Positions 15,934 through 24,817 of a stretch of DNA of 64,000 bases are shown piece by piece (the stretch's first letter is position 1; each line of letters opens with the position of its first letter). A program made the position numbers and the translations under genes. Source of the DNA: Fredinandcohnia aciditolerans (GTDB lineage: Bacteria > Bacillota > Bacilli > Bacillales > Bacillaceae_L); assembly GCA_003640645.1 (NCBI GenBank), contig QGHH01000016.1:43121-107120 (forward strand), in the 5' to 3' direction. The notes beneath the pieces were generated by a model. It saw nothing but the letters and a program-made list of their open reading frames with translations, was not told the DNA's origin and did not search any database.

Positions 15934-16866
15934 CTAATCTCTTAGCGCTCTACCCGTCAGATGAAGAAATACGTCTTCAAGTGTTGGCGCTTTTACTTCT
16001 ACTGATATCAATGCTGTACTCGTTTCCTCAGCGATCTCGGAGATTTTTTGAAACAAATTGTACTCCTTTGGAACAATTACTGTTACATTACGGTCCTGCA
16101 CCTTTACTTGACGTATGGTTGGATCTGCTTCAAGTAATTGAATAAATTCTTCTTTTACCCGCTCAACCTGAATAGAAATTGTATTTTCAGAGGAAAGGAT
16201 ATTTTTTAACTCTTCCTTTGTGCCGGATGCAATAATATGACCCTTATCCATAATATAAATTCGGTCACATAAGAATTCGACTTCTTCCATATAATGACTT
16301 GTATATAATACAGTCATTCCACGTTCCTTATTGAGACGTTTTACTGCTTCTAAAATATAATTTCGAGATTGCGGGTCAATCCCTACCGTTGGCTCATCCA
16401 TAATAATAATTTCCGGATTATGAAGTAAAGCCACTCCAATATTTAACCTTCTTTTCATACCACCCGAAAATGTTTTAACTAGATCCTTTCTTCGGTCAGT
16501 TAAGCCAATTTGCTCTAGAACCTCTTCAATCCGCTTTTTTAACTCAGCACCTTTTAACCTATAAATCTCTCCAAAAAACCGCAAATTTTCTTCAGCTGAT
16601 AAATCCGTGTACAATGCGATTTCTTGGGGAACCACTCCTAAAATCTTACGGATATTCTGTGGATTCTTAATTGTACTTTCATTTAATAGCCTCACATCAC
16701 CAGATGTTGGAACAACCAAAGATGAAAGCATAGAGATGGTCGTAGATTTTCCTGCTCCATTTGGACCAAGCAGACCTACAATCTCCCCTTTTTCTAAAAA
16801 CATATTAATCCCCTGTGCAGCATACTTTTGTTTATATTTCTTCGATAAATCAATCACTTCTAACAT
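15934..16866 (-). CDS. ABC transporter ATP-binding protein, LnrL-like
   Basis: 310 aa. Walker A GLLGPNGAGKSTTISML, signature FSGGMKRRLNIGVAL, Walker B IIIMDEPTVGIDP, H-loop TSHYMEEVEF, and a C-terminal ABC-2 accessory tail (LEDVFLHLTGR). ATG 16866 follows AAAGGAGG at 7 bases; the frame is open 21 bases further upstream without a better site. It energises the two permeases below it. A terminator and a candidate regulated promoter lie between it and the response regulator gene, so the transporter can be induced separately. Confidence 0.92.
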   Translation of the reverse strand: MLEVIDLSKKYKQKYAAQGINMFLEKGEIVGLLGPNGAGKSTTISMLSSLVVPTSGDVRLLNESTIKNPQNIRKILGVVPQEIALYTDLSAEENLRFFGEIYRLKGAELKKRIEEVLEQIGLTDRRKDLVKTFSGGMKRRLNIGVALLHNPEIIIMDEPTVGIDPQSRNYILEAVKRLNKERGMTVLYTSHYMEEVEFLCDRIYIMDKGHIIASGTKEELKNILSSENTISIQVERVKEEFIQLLEADPTIRQVKVQDRNVTVIVPKEYNLFQKISEIAEETSTALISVEVKAPTLEDVFLHLTGRALRD

Positions 16867-16919
16867 ACCGTCGCCTCCTTTATACATTAATCATAGACAT
16901 TCAAGGCCTCTTACAGCAC

Positions 16920-16963
16920 TATCTAACGTCACTTGTTTATATAAAAAACATGACCTGAGTCAT
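16920..16963 (-). promoter_or_regulatory. Candidate regulated promoter and operator of the transporter genes
   Basis: The inverted repeat ATGAC-N4-GTCAT (16950-16963) abuts a weak -35 (TTTTTT, 16943-16948), with a 17-base spacer and a -10-like TAGATA (16920-16925) reading toward the ATPase gene. A palindrome next to a poor -35 fits activation by the NarL-type regulator encoded just upstream. Inference from layout only. Confidence 0.45.
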
Positions 16964-16972
16964 ATCTGCATG

Positions 16973-17006
16973 AAAAAAGGGCCATCCACTGAAATTAGGA
17001 CAACCC
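16973..17006 (-). terminator. Terminator after the LnrK-like regulator gene
   Basis: Minus-strand GGGTTGTCC / GGATGGCCC (nine pairs including GU) followed by six T, 8 bases after the regulator stop. It uncouples the kinase and regulator from the transporter. Confidence 0.65.
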
Positions 17007-17013
17007 TTGTCTG

Positions 17014-17643
17014 TTATGTAATATCATTTTTCACTGCAAAAATAGCTAACTGAGTACGATCCCGAAGTTCTAGTTTATGCAAGATTTGTGTGATGTGGTT
17101 TTTTACCGTTCCGACTGATAGAAATAAATCATCTGCAATTTCCTTATTTGTTTTTCCTTCTCCCACTAATTTTGTAATATCTAATTCTCGTGTAGATAAA
17201 GGCAATTCAAGTTTCTTCTCAACCTTGTGTAATAATCGCGGCATTACTTTCGCTGCAACTTCCTCATGAATCGTTAGCCCCCCTTGAAAACAACTATAAA
17301 CCGCATGGATTAGTGTATTCTGGTCTGATGTTTTCAGTAAAAAAGCATTTGCCCCGTATTTTAATGCCTGGATTGCGTATTCATCATCATTAAAAGTTGT
17401 GAGGATTAAAATCTTAGTATCGGGCCAACGTTCCTTGATCTTTCTAGTTGCTTCAAGTCCATTCATAACTGGCATCCGGATATCCATTAATACCACATCA
17501 ATAACATGTGCCTCCATCTTCTTAATTGCTTCTTCTCCATTTTCGGCTTCAGCCACAACACGTATTTTCCCATCTTGCTCCAACATGAGTTTTAAGCCTT
17601 GCCTAACAATCGATTGGTCTTCTACAATTAACACATTCCACAT
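17014..17643 (-). CDS. NarL/LuxR-family response regulator, LnrK-like
   Basis: 209 aa. Receiver with Asp54 (VVLMDIRMPVMNG) and lysine in LLKTSDQ, then a C-terminal LuxR helix-turn-helix (LSTRELDITKLVGEGKTNKE and VKNHITQILHKL). ATG 17643 is preceded by GGGGGA; a GTG at 17658 is an alternative start. The gene follows the kinase by 17 bases. Together with the downstream transporter it reproduces the lnrJK-lnrLMN order of B. subtilis, where LnrK activates the exporter genes. Confidence 0.92.
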   Translation of the reverse strand: MWNVLIVEDQSIVRQGLKLMLEQDGKIRVVAEAENGEEAIKKMEAHVIDVVLMDIRMPVMNGLEATRKIKERWPDTKILILTTFNDDEYAIQALKYGANAFLLKTSDQNTLIHAVYSCFQGGLTIHEEVAAKVMPRLLHKVEKKLELPLSTRELDITKLVGEGKTNKEIADDLFLSVGTVKNHITQILHKLELRDRTQLAIFAVKNDIT

Positions 17644-17660
17644 GTCCGTTTCCCCCACCC

Positions 17661-18743
17661 TTACGTTTTTGCTAACGGAAGTATACCTTTAATGACAAAT
17701 TCCTCGTCCGTTTGATAGACCGATAGCATTCCCTCCAATTCCTCAACTCGCTTCCGCATATTTGACAGCCCGAATCCCTCTTTAAATGACTCCTTCTTAT
17801 AGATTCGGTTTTTCATAACAAGTTCAATATTTCCGTCTGCTGTTTTTCCAAGGAGCACCTGAACTTCACGTGAGTGGGCATGGCGCATTGCATTCGTAAG
17901 TCCTTCCTGGATGACTCTATATAGCACCACACTTTGTTCATTAGTGAGCTGTTCGGACAAGATTCCTTGTTTTGTCGTCAGTTGAACCATAATATGACTT
18001 TCAGCCTCAAGTTTTTTGATTAGTTGTAAGATGGTTGCAATTCCTTCATGCTCCCGGTCCTTTAAAGTTCGTACTGCAAAACGTGTTTCTTCTAAGCTCT
18101 CTTTAGCCAATTCCTTTAAATCTTGATAATGTTCTGGACCTTGTTTAATTGATAAGATCTCCAACTGCATTAACAGTGCTGTCAACTTATGCCCAACAGA
18201 ATCATGGATGTCCCTTGCAATTTTGGTCCTCTCTTGATATCGTGCTTCCTCCTCCGCCACAAGGGCAACCCTCTTTAGCTTTCGATATTCCCCAAGCAAT
18301 TCTTCATAGAGGTTGCGTTGTTCCTCTTGCTTCGTCCATAGTTCATTCACTTGAAGGGCAAGAAGGTAGAATAATAGAAAGTAGACATAAACGGATAAAT
18401 CACTTTTCATCCACATTAAGAAAGCCAATAAGCTGGTTACCGCAAAAGCAACAAGTCCTTTAAATGGTTGACTTTCTAGTTGAATTGCAGCTAATAACAT
18501 AACGTACAGTAGTAATAAAAGTGTAAATGGATTGCCTGATTCAATAACTCCTTGCGTCAGTAGAAGTGTGGTTATCGCAACATATAAATAGACCGGCTTT
18601 GGTGTGATTTTCAGGAAAAAATATAAGGTCATCACAACAGCACAAATCATAATTGAATAAGCTGTTGGAGCTGGCCTTTCAAAAACGAAAAACAACACCC
18701 AAAGCACCATTAAACCTGCAGCTTGCAACATAAAAGACATCAT
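17661..18743 (-). CDS. NarX/DesK-type sensor histidine kinase, LnrJ-like
   Basis: 360 aa. The N-terminal 130 residues are five or six closely packed membrane segments with almost no outside loop. A coiled region follows, then a HisKA_3 domain with phosphoacceptor His180 (ARDIHDSVGHKLTALLM) and a HATPase domain with GFGLSNMRKRV. This architecture is that of intramembrane-sensing kinases partnered with exporters. It is first in the five-gene cassette and presumably detects membrane-active compounds. No close promoter could be assigned; the repeat element 18776-19083 lies upstream. Confidence 0.92.
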   Translation of the reverse strand: MMSFMLQAAGLMVLWVLFFVFERPAPTAYSIMICAVVMTLYFFLKITPKPVYLYVAITTLLLTQGVIESGNPFTLLLLLYVMLLAAIQLESQPFKGLVAFAVTSLLAFLMWMKSDLSVYVYFLLFYLLALQVNELWTKQEEQRNLYEELLGEYRKLKRVALVAEEEARYQERTKIARDIHDSVGHKLTALLMQLEILSIKQGPEHYQDLKELAKESLEETRFAVRTLKDREHEGIATILQLIKKLEAESHIMVQLTTKQGILSEQLTNEQSVVLYRVIQEGLTNAMRHAHSREVQVLLGKTADGNIELVMKNRIYKKESFKEGFGLSNMRKRVEELEGMLSVYQTDEEFVIKGILPLAKT

Positions 18744-18775
18744 AGCATCCCTACTTTCATCCTATTTTCAAGTTA

Positions 18776-19083
18776 CTAGAAAATTATGGGTGCGGCAAGT
18801 GTTTTTCTTCGAAAAGTGCAAGCCCCTTAGATGAGGAACATCGACTAACTACAGTCACGTCCCTCGAAAATGCTTTGCATTTTCTTCGTGCGATGTTATG
18901 ACTGTCGTAGCCTTCCTTGTCCTGTGCAAGTCTGACAAGCATAAGATAAGCCGGCGAGAAGGATGCCTTTTATCCTTCTTGACGGATTGGCTTATGAACT
19001 CGATCTGCTCAAAGCAGAGCTTTTCGCAAGATAATCGCTGGAGCCAATTCAAGGGGAAAACTGGCTAGGCGCTGGAGCTAGAC
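18776..19083 (-). repeat. Composite dispersed intergenic repeat, minus orientation
   Basis: Read on the minus strand it runs from TGTCTAGCTCCAGCGCCTAG through CTTATGCTTGTCAGACTTGC to GGGGCTTGCACTTTTC, block order shared with the element at 59818-59920, and the start resembles 52542-52852. It also contains the inverted repeat CGAAGAAAATGC/GCATTTTCGAGG near 18863-18890. It fills the 386-base gap between walJ and the lnr-like cassette. The ORF inside is not credible. Confidence 0.7.
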
Positions 19084-19091
19084 ATGCACAC

Positions 19092-19125
19092 AAAAAAGCC
19101 CATCTGATCAAAATCAAATGGGCTT
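19092..19125 (-). terminator. Terminator of the wal operon after walJ
   Basis: Minus-strand AAGCCCATTTGAT / ATCAGATGGGCTT stem (one mismatch) followed by TTTTTGTG, immediately after the walJ stop. It shows that the operon ends at walJ here. Confidence 0.85.
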
Positions 19126-19129
19126 CTTG

Positions 19130-19924
19130 CTACACATAGGCTAGTTTTGTAGGTACCTTTGGATCTGTATCATACAAATCAAACTGTTCCCCGACAACAT
19201 ACCCTTTGCTTTCTAAGGTTTGCTTAACCGACATACGTGCTAAATCCTTTAAATTATTATCTTTACTTAGATGCGCCAAGTAGATTCGTTTCGTGTTATC
19301 CCCAATTACATCTGACATTGCTAACGCTGCATCCTCATTCGATACATGTCCAACATCACTTAAAATACGTCGCTTAATACTCCACGGATAATGGCCCATC
19401 TGAAGCATAGACACATCGTGGTTGCTTTCAAATACATACGCATCGGCATTTTCAATGGTGCCCTTCATCCGGTCACTGACATAGCCTGTATCCGTAATTA
19501 AAACAACCTTTTTTCCCTCGTTGTGGAATACATAAAACATCGGTTCAGCCGCATCATGGGAAACACCGAAAGATTCAACATCCATATTTCCAAATGTCTT
19601 TACTGTCCCCATTTGAAAAATAAACTTCTGTTCTGTCGGGATTTCTCCAATATTACGCTCCATCGCACTCCATGTCTTTTCATTTGCATAGATGGGAAGC
19701 TTGTACTTTCTCGCCAGTACACCTAGTCCCTTAATATGGTCACTATGCTCATGTGTCACAAGAATTCCGGAAAGATGCTTAATTTCTTTGTTGATTTCTT
19801 TAAATAACAGTTCTAGTTGTTTACCACTTAACCCGGCATCAACAAGCAAGGAATGCTTGTCTGTTCCAACATAGAACGCATTTCCTGTGCTCCCGCTTGC
19901 AAGCACACTAAAATGCAACCCCAT
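19130..19924 (-). CDS. walJ: Metallo-beta-lactamase-fold protein WalJ (YycJ)
   Basis: 264 aa, the same length as B. subtilis YycJ. The metal-binding motif [10 protein letters not shown], later metal ligands ([20 protein letters not shown]) and a C-terminal LAHLSKDNN histidine define a beta-lactamase-fold hydrolase of the beta-CASP/exonuclease type. It is thought to couple cell-wall control with DNA replication or repair, but its substrate is not established. It follows walI by 6 bases as the last gene of walRKHIJ. Confidence 0.95.
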   Translation of the reverse strand: MGLHFSVLASGSTGNAFYVGTDKHSLLVDAGLSGKQLELLFKEINKEIKHLSGILVTHEHSDHIKGLGVLARKYKLPIYANEKTWSAMERNIGEIPTEQKFIFQMGTVKTFGNMDVESFGVSHDAAEPMFYVFHNEGKKVVLITDTGYVSDRMKGTIENADAYVFESNHDVSMLQMGHYPWSIKRRILSDVGHVSNEDAALAMSDVIGDNTKRIYLAHLSKDNNLKDLARMSVKQTLESKGYVVGEQFDLYDTDPKVPTKLAYV

Positions 19925-19930
19925 AATCGT

Positions 19931-20707
19931 TCACTCCATCTTATTTAAAATTTGTCCTTCGATGGCATTGACATAAATATCTGTTTCATCGTCTATGGTA
20001 ACATGCCAAGCTGGAGCCAATAACTGTGATTCTGAATATGGGACAAGTGGGTAATACCCAACTTCCACCTTAGATACATGGCTACCTGATTTGAGATGGA
20101 AGTTATTAAAAAGGTTTTCTAAGGTTTCCATAGGCGTGATTAACTCCTCCATCTCATGCTCCTCAAATTCGGGAATTAATGTTTGCTCATACGACGTTAC
20201 CTCAAGGTCCTCATTCAGATACAAATAGATGACACCACTTATATTCGATGATTCGCCAAAGACCTTGTAATTTTTATATTGTTGAATTAAAACAACCGTT
20301 CCAGCCTCTTCATCCACATCCCAAACGGTATATTTGTCCCCCGAAAGGATATGTTCCTTCACAAATTGTCCAATTTTCATTTGATCTGTTAAAGAAAGCT
20401 TAATAGGTTCTGTAAACTCGGCCTTTAGCATGCCAGCAGTATCAATGTTAACGGTCTGATTTTTAAGAGTTTTAACATCTTCCTCTGTAAAAACCTTGAT
20501 TTTCCCACTAATATAGCTTAATTCCTCCGGTTCCTTTGGCAAAGCCTCATACGTGATATCTTCTTCCGCTAGTTTCTCGTCGATACTTAATTCTTTTAGC
20601 AAATCTAGTTGACTGCTATCCCTTTTTTGAACAAGCTGATATCCTAAAAAGATGTTGAGAATTAAGAAGGTAACGATAAATAAAGACTTGGTTTTACTCC
20701 AATCCAT
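19931..20707 (-). CDS. walI: WalRK regulatory protein WalI (YycI)
   Basis: 258 aa. A short cytoplasmic start, one membrane anchor (SLFIVTFLILNIFLGYQLV), and an extracytoplasmic YycH/YycI-type domain. With WalH it forms a membrane complex that dampens WalK in B. subtilis. ATG 20707 lies inside the 3' end of walH (14-base overlap) and is preceded by GGAGG, so translation is coupled. Confidence 0.94.
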   Translation of the reverse strand: MDWSKTKSLFIVTFLILNIFLGYQLVQKRDSSQLDLLKELSIDEKLAEEDITYEALPKEPEELSYISGKIKVFTEEDVKTLKNQTVNIDTAGMLKAEFTEPIKLSLTDQMKIGQFVKEHILSGDKYTVWDVDEEAGTVVLIQQYKNYKVFGESSNISGVIYLYLNEDLEVTSYEQTLIPEFEEHEMEELITPMETLENLFNNFHLKSGSHVSKVEVGYYPLVPYSESQLLAPAWHVTIDDETDIYVNAIEGQILNKME

Positions 20708-22025
20708 CTTTATGTCCTCCTAAATCCTCATTCTTTATCTCAACCTTTTTCCAACTTCCATTATACCTGTAAGTCCAAATCGGTTGAAGTGAAACAAACT
20801 GGGAATTATCCTCACTCTCTACGAGGTCATAAGCAACTGTCACAGACTCGAGCAATTCAGGATTAAAATTTGGCTTACTTGTAATTTCCTCCATCACCTT
20901 TTCACCCTTTGGTAGTCTCGCCTTAATTGAGTCCAAATCGATTCGTAAGTTTATGGATGGATGAAAATATCTCGCTATATCATTGTTATCCCATTGTTGA
21001 GTAATATCTGTTAGTTTACTTTGACTAAAAACTGGAATATTTTTTACATAGAGTTTAAAAACTGTCGTTTGACTCTCTTTATTCCATCTAAAAAAGCGGT
21101 AATCATCTGTCCACCCAACATGTTCATTAACAAAATCAATGCTAGTTTGAATTAAATCCGTTGTCTGTGATGGTTCTCCACTAATTCTTGTTGGATTAAT
21201 GAACTCTATATATTTTTTATTATTATACACTCTTAGTAACCTTGTTCCATCAGTATGAACCTCACCTGTAGTAAGAACATCCCGCTTAACAAGACTTGAA
21301 TTTGTGAATAAGCGATCTTTAAAGGTATCAATTTCAATCGCATCAATATAATAGTCAACACGTTCTACAATTGTTGTGTCCTTCGGTAAGTAGACTGAAT
21401 TCGTATCTGATAGTTCATATTCAATTTGCTCGGGATATCTCGTCGCCGTTGTATAAAAGTTCTTCCGATATTCCCTTGTAAGCCTACTATTGACACGGCC
21501 CTCATACACTAAGTTGTCACCAGTGGACACAAAATACACAATTCCTTCGCCATCTTCTTCAGAATTGACATCAATTACAAATCGGTCAAACGAAATGAAG
21601 GAATGGTCCTTATCGTTAATTTTTTTAATAAACGATTTATAAAGCTCTAGCGGAAACGGATCAGGAAAGTATATTTCAACTTGTCCATTTTGCTTTAAGA
21701 AGTCTGCTAAACCTTGATCCTGAACAGTATGTGTAATGTTGTGGACCTCATCAATTTCCCAAGACCTAAGTTCTTTCATGACTCGGTTCAGTTCCGTCTC
21801 GTTAAAAGTCCCAAAATGCTGACCATCAATATGATAAAGAATTTTAGTAGGCCTTATAATTTCGGAGGCGTCCTTTGTAATATTTGTCGTTACTTCCGCT
21901 ACTAAGTCATCATTTTCTCCTAGGTGATCGTATTGGGGCTGATACGTCCACAAAGACCATGTAAGAACAATGCTAGAAAGCACTAAGAGAATTAAAATTG
22001 TTGTTTTTATTGATTCATACTTCAT
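20694..22025 (-). CDS. walH: WalRK regulatory protein WalH (YycH)
   Basis: 443 aa from ATG 22025, chosen because GAGG lies 9 bases before it; an ATG three codons earlier is an alternative. It overlaps the walK stop. An N-terminal membrane helix (TTILILLVLSSIVLTWSLW) is followed by a long extracytoplasmic YycH domain. With WalI it contacts WalK in the membrane and restrains it; in staphylococci the pair activates instead. Length is close to the B. subtilis protein. Confidence 0.94.
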   Translation of the reverse strand: MKYESIKTTILILLVLSSIVLTWSLWTYQPQYDHLGENDDLVAEVTTNITKDASEIIRPTKILYHIDGQHFGTFNETELNRVMKELRSWEIDEVHNITHTVQDQGLADFLKQNGQVEIYFPDPFPLELYKSFIKKINDKDHSFISFDRFVIDVNSEEDGEGIVYFVSTGDNLVYEGRVNSRLTREYRKNFYTTATRYPEQIEYELSDTNSVYLPKDTTIVERVDYYIDAIEIDTFKDRLFTNSSLVKRDVLTTGEVHTDGTRLLRVYNNKKYIEFINPTRISGEPSQTTDLIQTSIDFVNEHVGWTDDYRFFRWNKESQTTVFKLYVKNIPVFSQSKLTDITQQWDNNDIARYFHPSINLRIDLDSIKARLPKGEKVMEEITSKPNFNPELLESVTVAYDLVESEDNSQFVSLQPIWTYRYNGSWKKVEIKNEDLGGHKDGLE

Positions 22026-23850
22026 CCCAATCATCCTCTAAACCATCTTGATTCACATTGATTGGTAGGGTAAAGAAAATAGTTGTACCCACCCCTTCTT
22101 CACTTTCAGCCCAAATCCTGCCTCCATGAGCAACGACCATCTCCTTGGCAATCGCAAGACCTAACCCTGTTCCTCCTAATTTACGGGTGCGTGCTTTATC
22201 CACCCGGTAAAACCGCTCAAAAATTCGATTGATGTTATCCTTCGGTATTCCAACACCCTGGTCTCTTACGCTTACGACGATTTCATCATTTGATTCTGCC
22301 ACTTGGAAGGATACCGTTCCTCCCTCAGGTGAATATTTCAAAGCATTTGAAATAATATTATCGAGAACCTGTGTCATCTTATCTTGATCGATTTCCAGAT
22401 AAATGGGCTTCTCAGGTAAATTTCGAATAAAGGAGATATGCTGCTTTCTTGTCATTTCAAATCGGTCAATGATTCGGTGGAAGTACTTTGTAAAATCAAT
22501 TAAATCCTTGGATAAACGATAATCCTTACTATCTAGTTTTGATAACTTCAGCAAGTCATTGACCAACCTAATCATCCGTTCAGTTTCGGTTTGGGTTACA
22601 TGTAAAAATTGTGGCGCAATCTTTTCATCCTGCCAAGCTCCATCTGCTAGTGCTTCAAGATAGCTCCGCATTGTCGTTAATGGTGTTCGTAATTCATGTG
22701 AAACATTTGCGACAAACTCTCGTCTCTCACCTTCAATCTTTTCTTGCTCGGTTACATCATATAAGACAGCAATTAAACCATTGATAATGCCAGATTCCTT
22801 TTTAATAACTGAAAAACTTACCTTTATAATGTATTGCTTTTTATGCGTACTAAAATCAAGGATTTCCGTATCAATATCGTGAACAAGCTGCTCAAAAGTA
22901 TATTGTTCATCTAACCCTAAGACGGAAACAATTGATTGATCAAGGACTGTTTCACGTGAAACATCTAGCATGTCGATTGCAGGCGTATTGATTAAGATAA
23001 TCCGTCCCTTTTTATCGGTTGCAATTACCCCATCTGTCATATGGGCAAGTACAGAGGAGAGCTTGCGACGTTCCCCTTCTGTTGTCGCCTGTGCATCTTG
23101 AATTTTTTTTGATAAATTATTGAATGTCATTGCAAGTTGACCAATCTCGTCTTGGCCGAATACTTTTACCTTCTTTGAAAAATTACCTCTTCCTAATTCT
23201 AAAACATGCTTTCTCATTGCTGAAATTGGTCTTGTAATCGTTTGAGCGACAAAGATTCCAAGGACTGCCGTAATCGCCATCGCAATTCCAGTACCCGTTA
23301 CAAAAATATCATTGATTTCTTTTATATCATCATAGACATTTTCCATCCTCGCGATTAAAAAGATTGCGCCAATGATATCTCCATTCGAACGAATTGGTGT
23401 TGAAGATACATACATCCGATCATACGTAGATTCATCTAAGCGCACATAATCCGGATTGTCACCAAGCAATAACGTACGTTTGACCGAATCCTCATTCGTT
23501 TTCCGGCCAACAATTCCTTGACTGTATGGGTTTGAGCTTCCAACCACACGACTTTTGTTATCGATAACCCGAATTTCCTGGATATCTTCAGACTCATAGT
23601 CCTGCAAAATATTCCGGATATCTTTTTCTAATGTAGAAGCATCTTCCCTCTCCTTATTCATTTCCTGCTCAATACTAAATGCAAGTATATTGACCCGTTC
23701 ATTTAACGATATTTTGAAATTTTCTACTAATCGCAACTCTAATTTCCCTATAAAATAAACACCAATAATTTGCATCGCAATTAAAATTAAGAGCAAATAA
23801 ATAAGTGCAAATTTAAAATGAATTGATTGAAAAAAACCTAGTCTTTTCAT
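22015..23850 (-). CDS. walK: Essential cell-wall sensor histidine kinase WalK (YycG)
   Basis: 611 aa, the canonical WalK length. TM1 about residues 13-34, an extracytoplasmic Cache/PAS-like domain (about 35-182), TM2 about 183-203, HAMP about 204-256, cytoplasmic PAS about 262-370, HisKA with His385 (VANVSHELRTPLTTM), HATPase boxes (DNIISNALKY, DQGVGI, IFERFYRVD, GTGLGLAIAKE). It phosphorylates WalR to control autolysins and peptidoglycan growth at the division site. A perfect 16-bp parS sequence lies inside the gene at codons for DVSRETV, just after the PAS start. Confidence 0.97.
   Translation of the reverse strand: MKRLGFFQSIHFKFALIYLLLILIAMQIIGVYFIGKLELRLVENFKISLNERVNILAFSIEQEMNKEREDASTLEKDIRNILQDYESEDIQEIRVIDNKSRVVGSSNPYSQGIVGRKTNEDSVKRTLLLGDNPDYVRLDESTYDRMYVSSTPIRSNGDIIGAIFLIARMENVYDDIKEINDIFVTGTGIAMAITAVLGIFVAQTITRPISAMRKHVLELGRGNFSKKVKVFGQDEIGQLAMTFNNLSKKIQDAQATTEGERRKLSSVLAHMTDGVIATDKKGRIILINTPAIDMLDVSRETVLDQSIVSVLGLDEQYTFEQLVHDIDTEILDFSTHKKQYIIKVSFSVIKKESGIINGLIAVLYDVTEQEKIEGERREFVANVSHELRTPLTTMRSYLEALADGAWQDEKIAPQFLHVTQTETERMIRLVNDLLKLSKLDSKDYRLSKDLIDFTKYFHRIIDRFEMTRKQHISFIRNLPEKPIYLEIDQDKMTQVLDNIISNALKYSPEGGTVSFQVAESNDEIVVSVRDQGVGIPKDNINRIFERFYRVDKARTRKLGGTGLGLAIAKEMVVAHGGRIWAESEEGVGTTIFFTLPINVNQDGLEDDWDEV
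22948..22963. other. parS site inside walK
   Basis: TGTTTCACGTGAAACA, a perfect 16-bp palindrome identical to the Bacillus parS consensus bound by Spo0J. It is embedded in the coding sequence as V-S-R-E-T. Confidence 0.9.
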
Positions 23851-23858
23851 TTCAAGAT

Positions 23859-24566
23859 TTACTCCTGATCAGGGTTTCGTAAATAGTAGCCCACTCCACG
23901 TCTTGTGACAATCCATGTTGGATGACTTGGACTGTCTTCAATTTTTTCCCGTAAGCGGCGAACAGTTACGTCAACTGTACGTACATCTCCAAAATAATCA
24001 TATCCCCATACCGTTTGTAATAAATGCTCTCGTGTCATTACTTGACCAAGGTGTTTGGCTAAATAGTGTAAAAGCTCGAATTCACGATGTGTTAATTCTA
24101 TTGTTTCTCCACGTTTACTCACCACATAGGCATCTGGATGGATTACAAGGGAACCTACAGCAATCTCACTTGTTGTTTCCTGGCTAACTGCCTCAGAAAT
24201 TTGTTGGTGTCTTCGAAGGTTTGCCTTAACCCTTGCAAGCAGTTCTCTCGTACTAAAAGGCTTTGTAACATAGTCGTCAGCTCCTAGCTCAAGTCCTAAT
24301 ACTTTATCAATTTCAGAGTCCTTTGCTGTTAACATAACGATCGGCATATCATACTTTTTTCGTACCTCTCGACAAACCTCCATGCCATCTTTATGTGGAA
24401 GCATGATATCAAGTAGAATGAGATCAGGACTTACTTCCTCTACCTTTTCTAAAGCCTCATTACCATCATAGGCACAAACGACTTTATAACCTTCCTTTTC
24501 AAGATTAAATTGTAATATATCCGCAATTGGTTTCTCATCATCAACTACAAGAATTACTTTTTCCAT
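23859..24566 (-). CDS. walR: Essential response regulator WalR (YycF)
   Basis: 235 aa OmpR-family regulator. Receiver with Asp53 ([17 protein letters not shown]) and KPF switch ([14 protein letters not shown]); winged-helix DNA-binding domain about 130-232 with [20 protein letters not shown]. It binds TGTWAH-N5-TGTWAH direct repeats upstream of peptidoglycan hydrolase genes. First gene of the operon, 8 bases before walK. The M23 peptidase gene ends 250 bases upstream behind a terminator. Confidence 0.98.
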   Translation of the reverse strand: MEKVILVVDDEKPIADILQFNLEKEGYKVVCAYDGNEALEKVEEVSPDLILLDIMLPHKDGMEVCREVRKKYDMPIVMLTAKDSEIDKVLGLELGADDYVTKPFSTRELLARVKANLRRHQQISEAVSQETTSEIAVGSLVIHPDAYVVSKRGETIELTHREFELLHYLAKHLGQVMTREHLLQTVWGYDYFGDVRTVDVTVRRLREKIEDSPSHPTWIVTRRGVGYYLRNPDQE

Positions 24567-24621
24567 TCACTTTTCTCCTTCACATTGAAATAAAAACCTA
24601 TACTATTAATACAGTTTTCAC

Positions 24622-24627
24622 ATTATA
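24622..24627 (-). promoter_or_regulatory. Possible -10 element for the wal operon
   Basis: A TATAAT on the minus strand 56 bases before walR, in the 207 bases between the upstream terminator and walR. No good -35 is seen 17 bases upstream, so this is only a candidate. Confidence 0.3.
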
Positions 24628-24773
24628 TAGTTCGAATTGTTCCTTTTATTTTGTTCCTTTACTTCTAACTTTAGCAGAAAAAGGGAGGTATATCATCAGA
24701 AGTGTATAAAAAAACAGTGATATAGGTCGTCCGTCCAATCTCTTCTTCCATTTTATCGTTCTTTATACTTATT

Positions 24774-24802
24774 AAAAAAGCCTTCAGCATCATGCTGAAG
24801 GC
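24774..24802 (-). terminator. Terminator of the M23 peptidase gene
   Basis: Perfect GCCTTCAGCAT / ATGCTGAAGGC stem with a 1-base loop and a T-run on the minus strand, 15 bases after the stop codon. Confidence 0.9.
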
Positions 24803-24817
24803 GTATATTGTCTAATA

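Noticed and set aside
18855-19052. 65-codon minus-strand ORF
   Set aside because: Entirely within the composite repeat; no ribosome site and low-complexity coding.
22690-22712. Possible parS in walK near the H-box (ATTCATGTGAAACA)
   Set aside because: The left arm does not match; too many mismatches for a Spo0J site.
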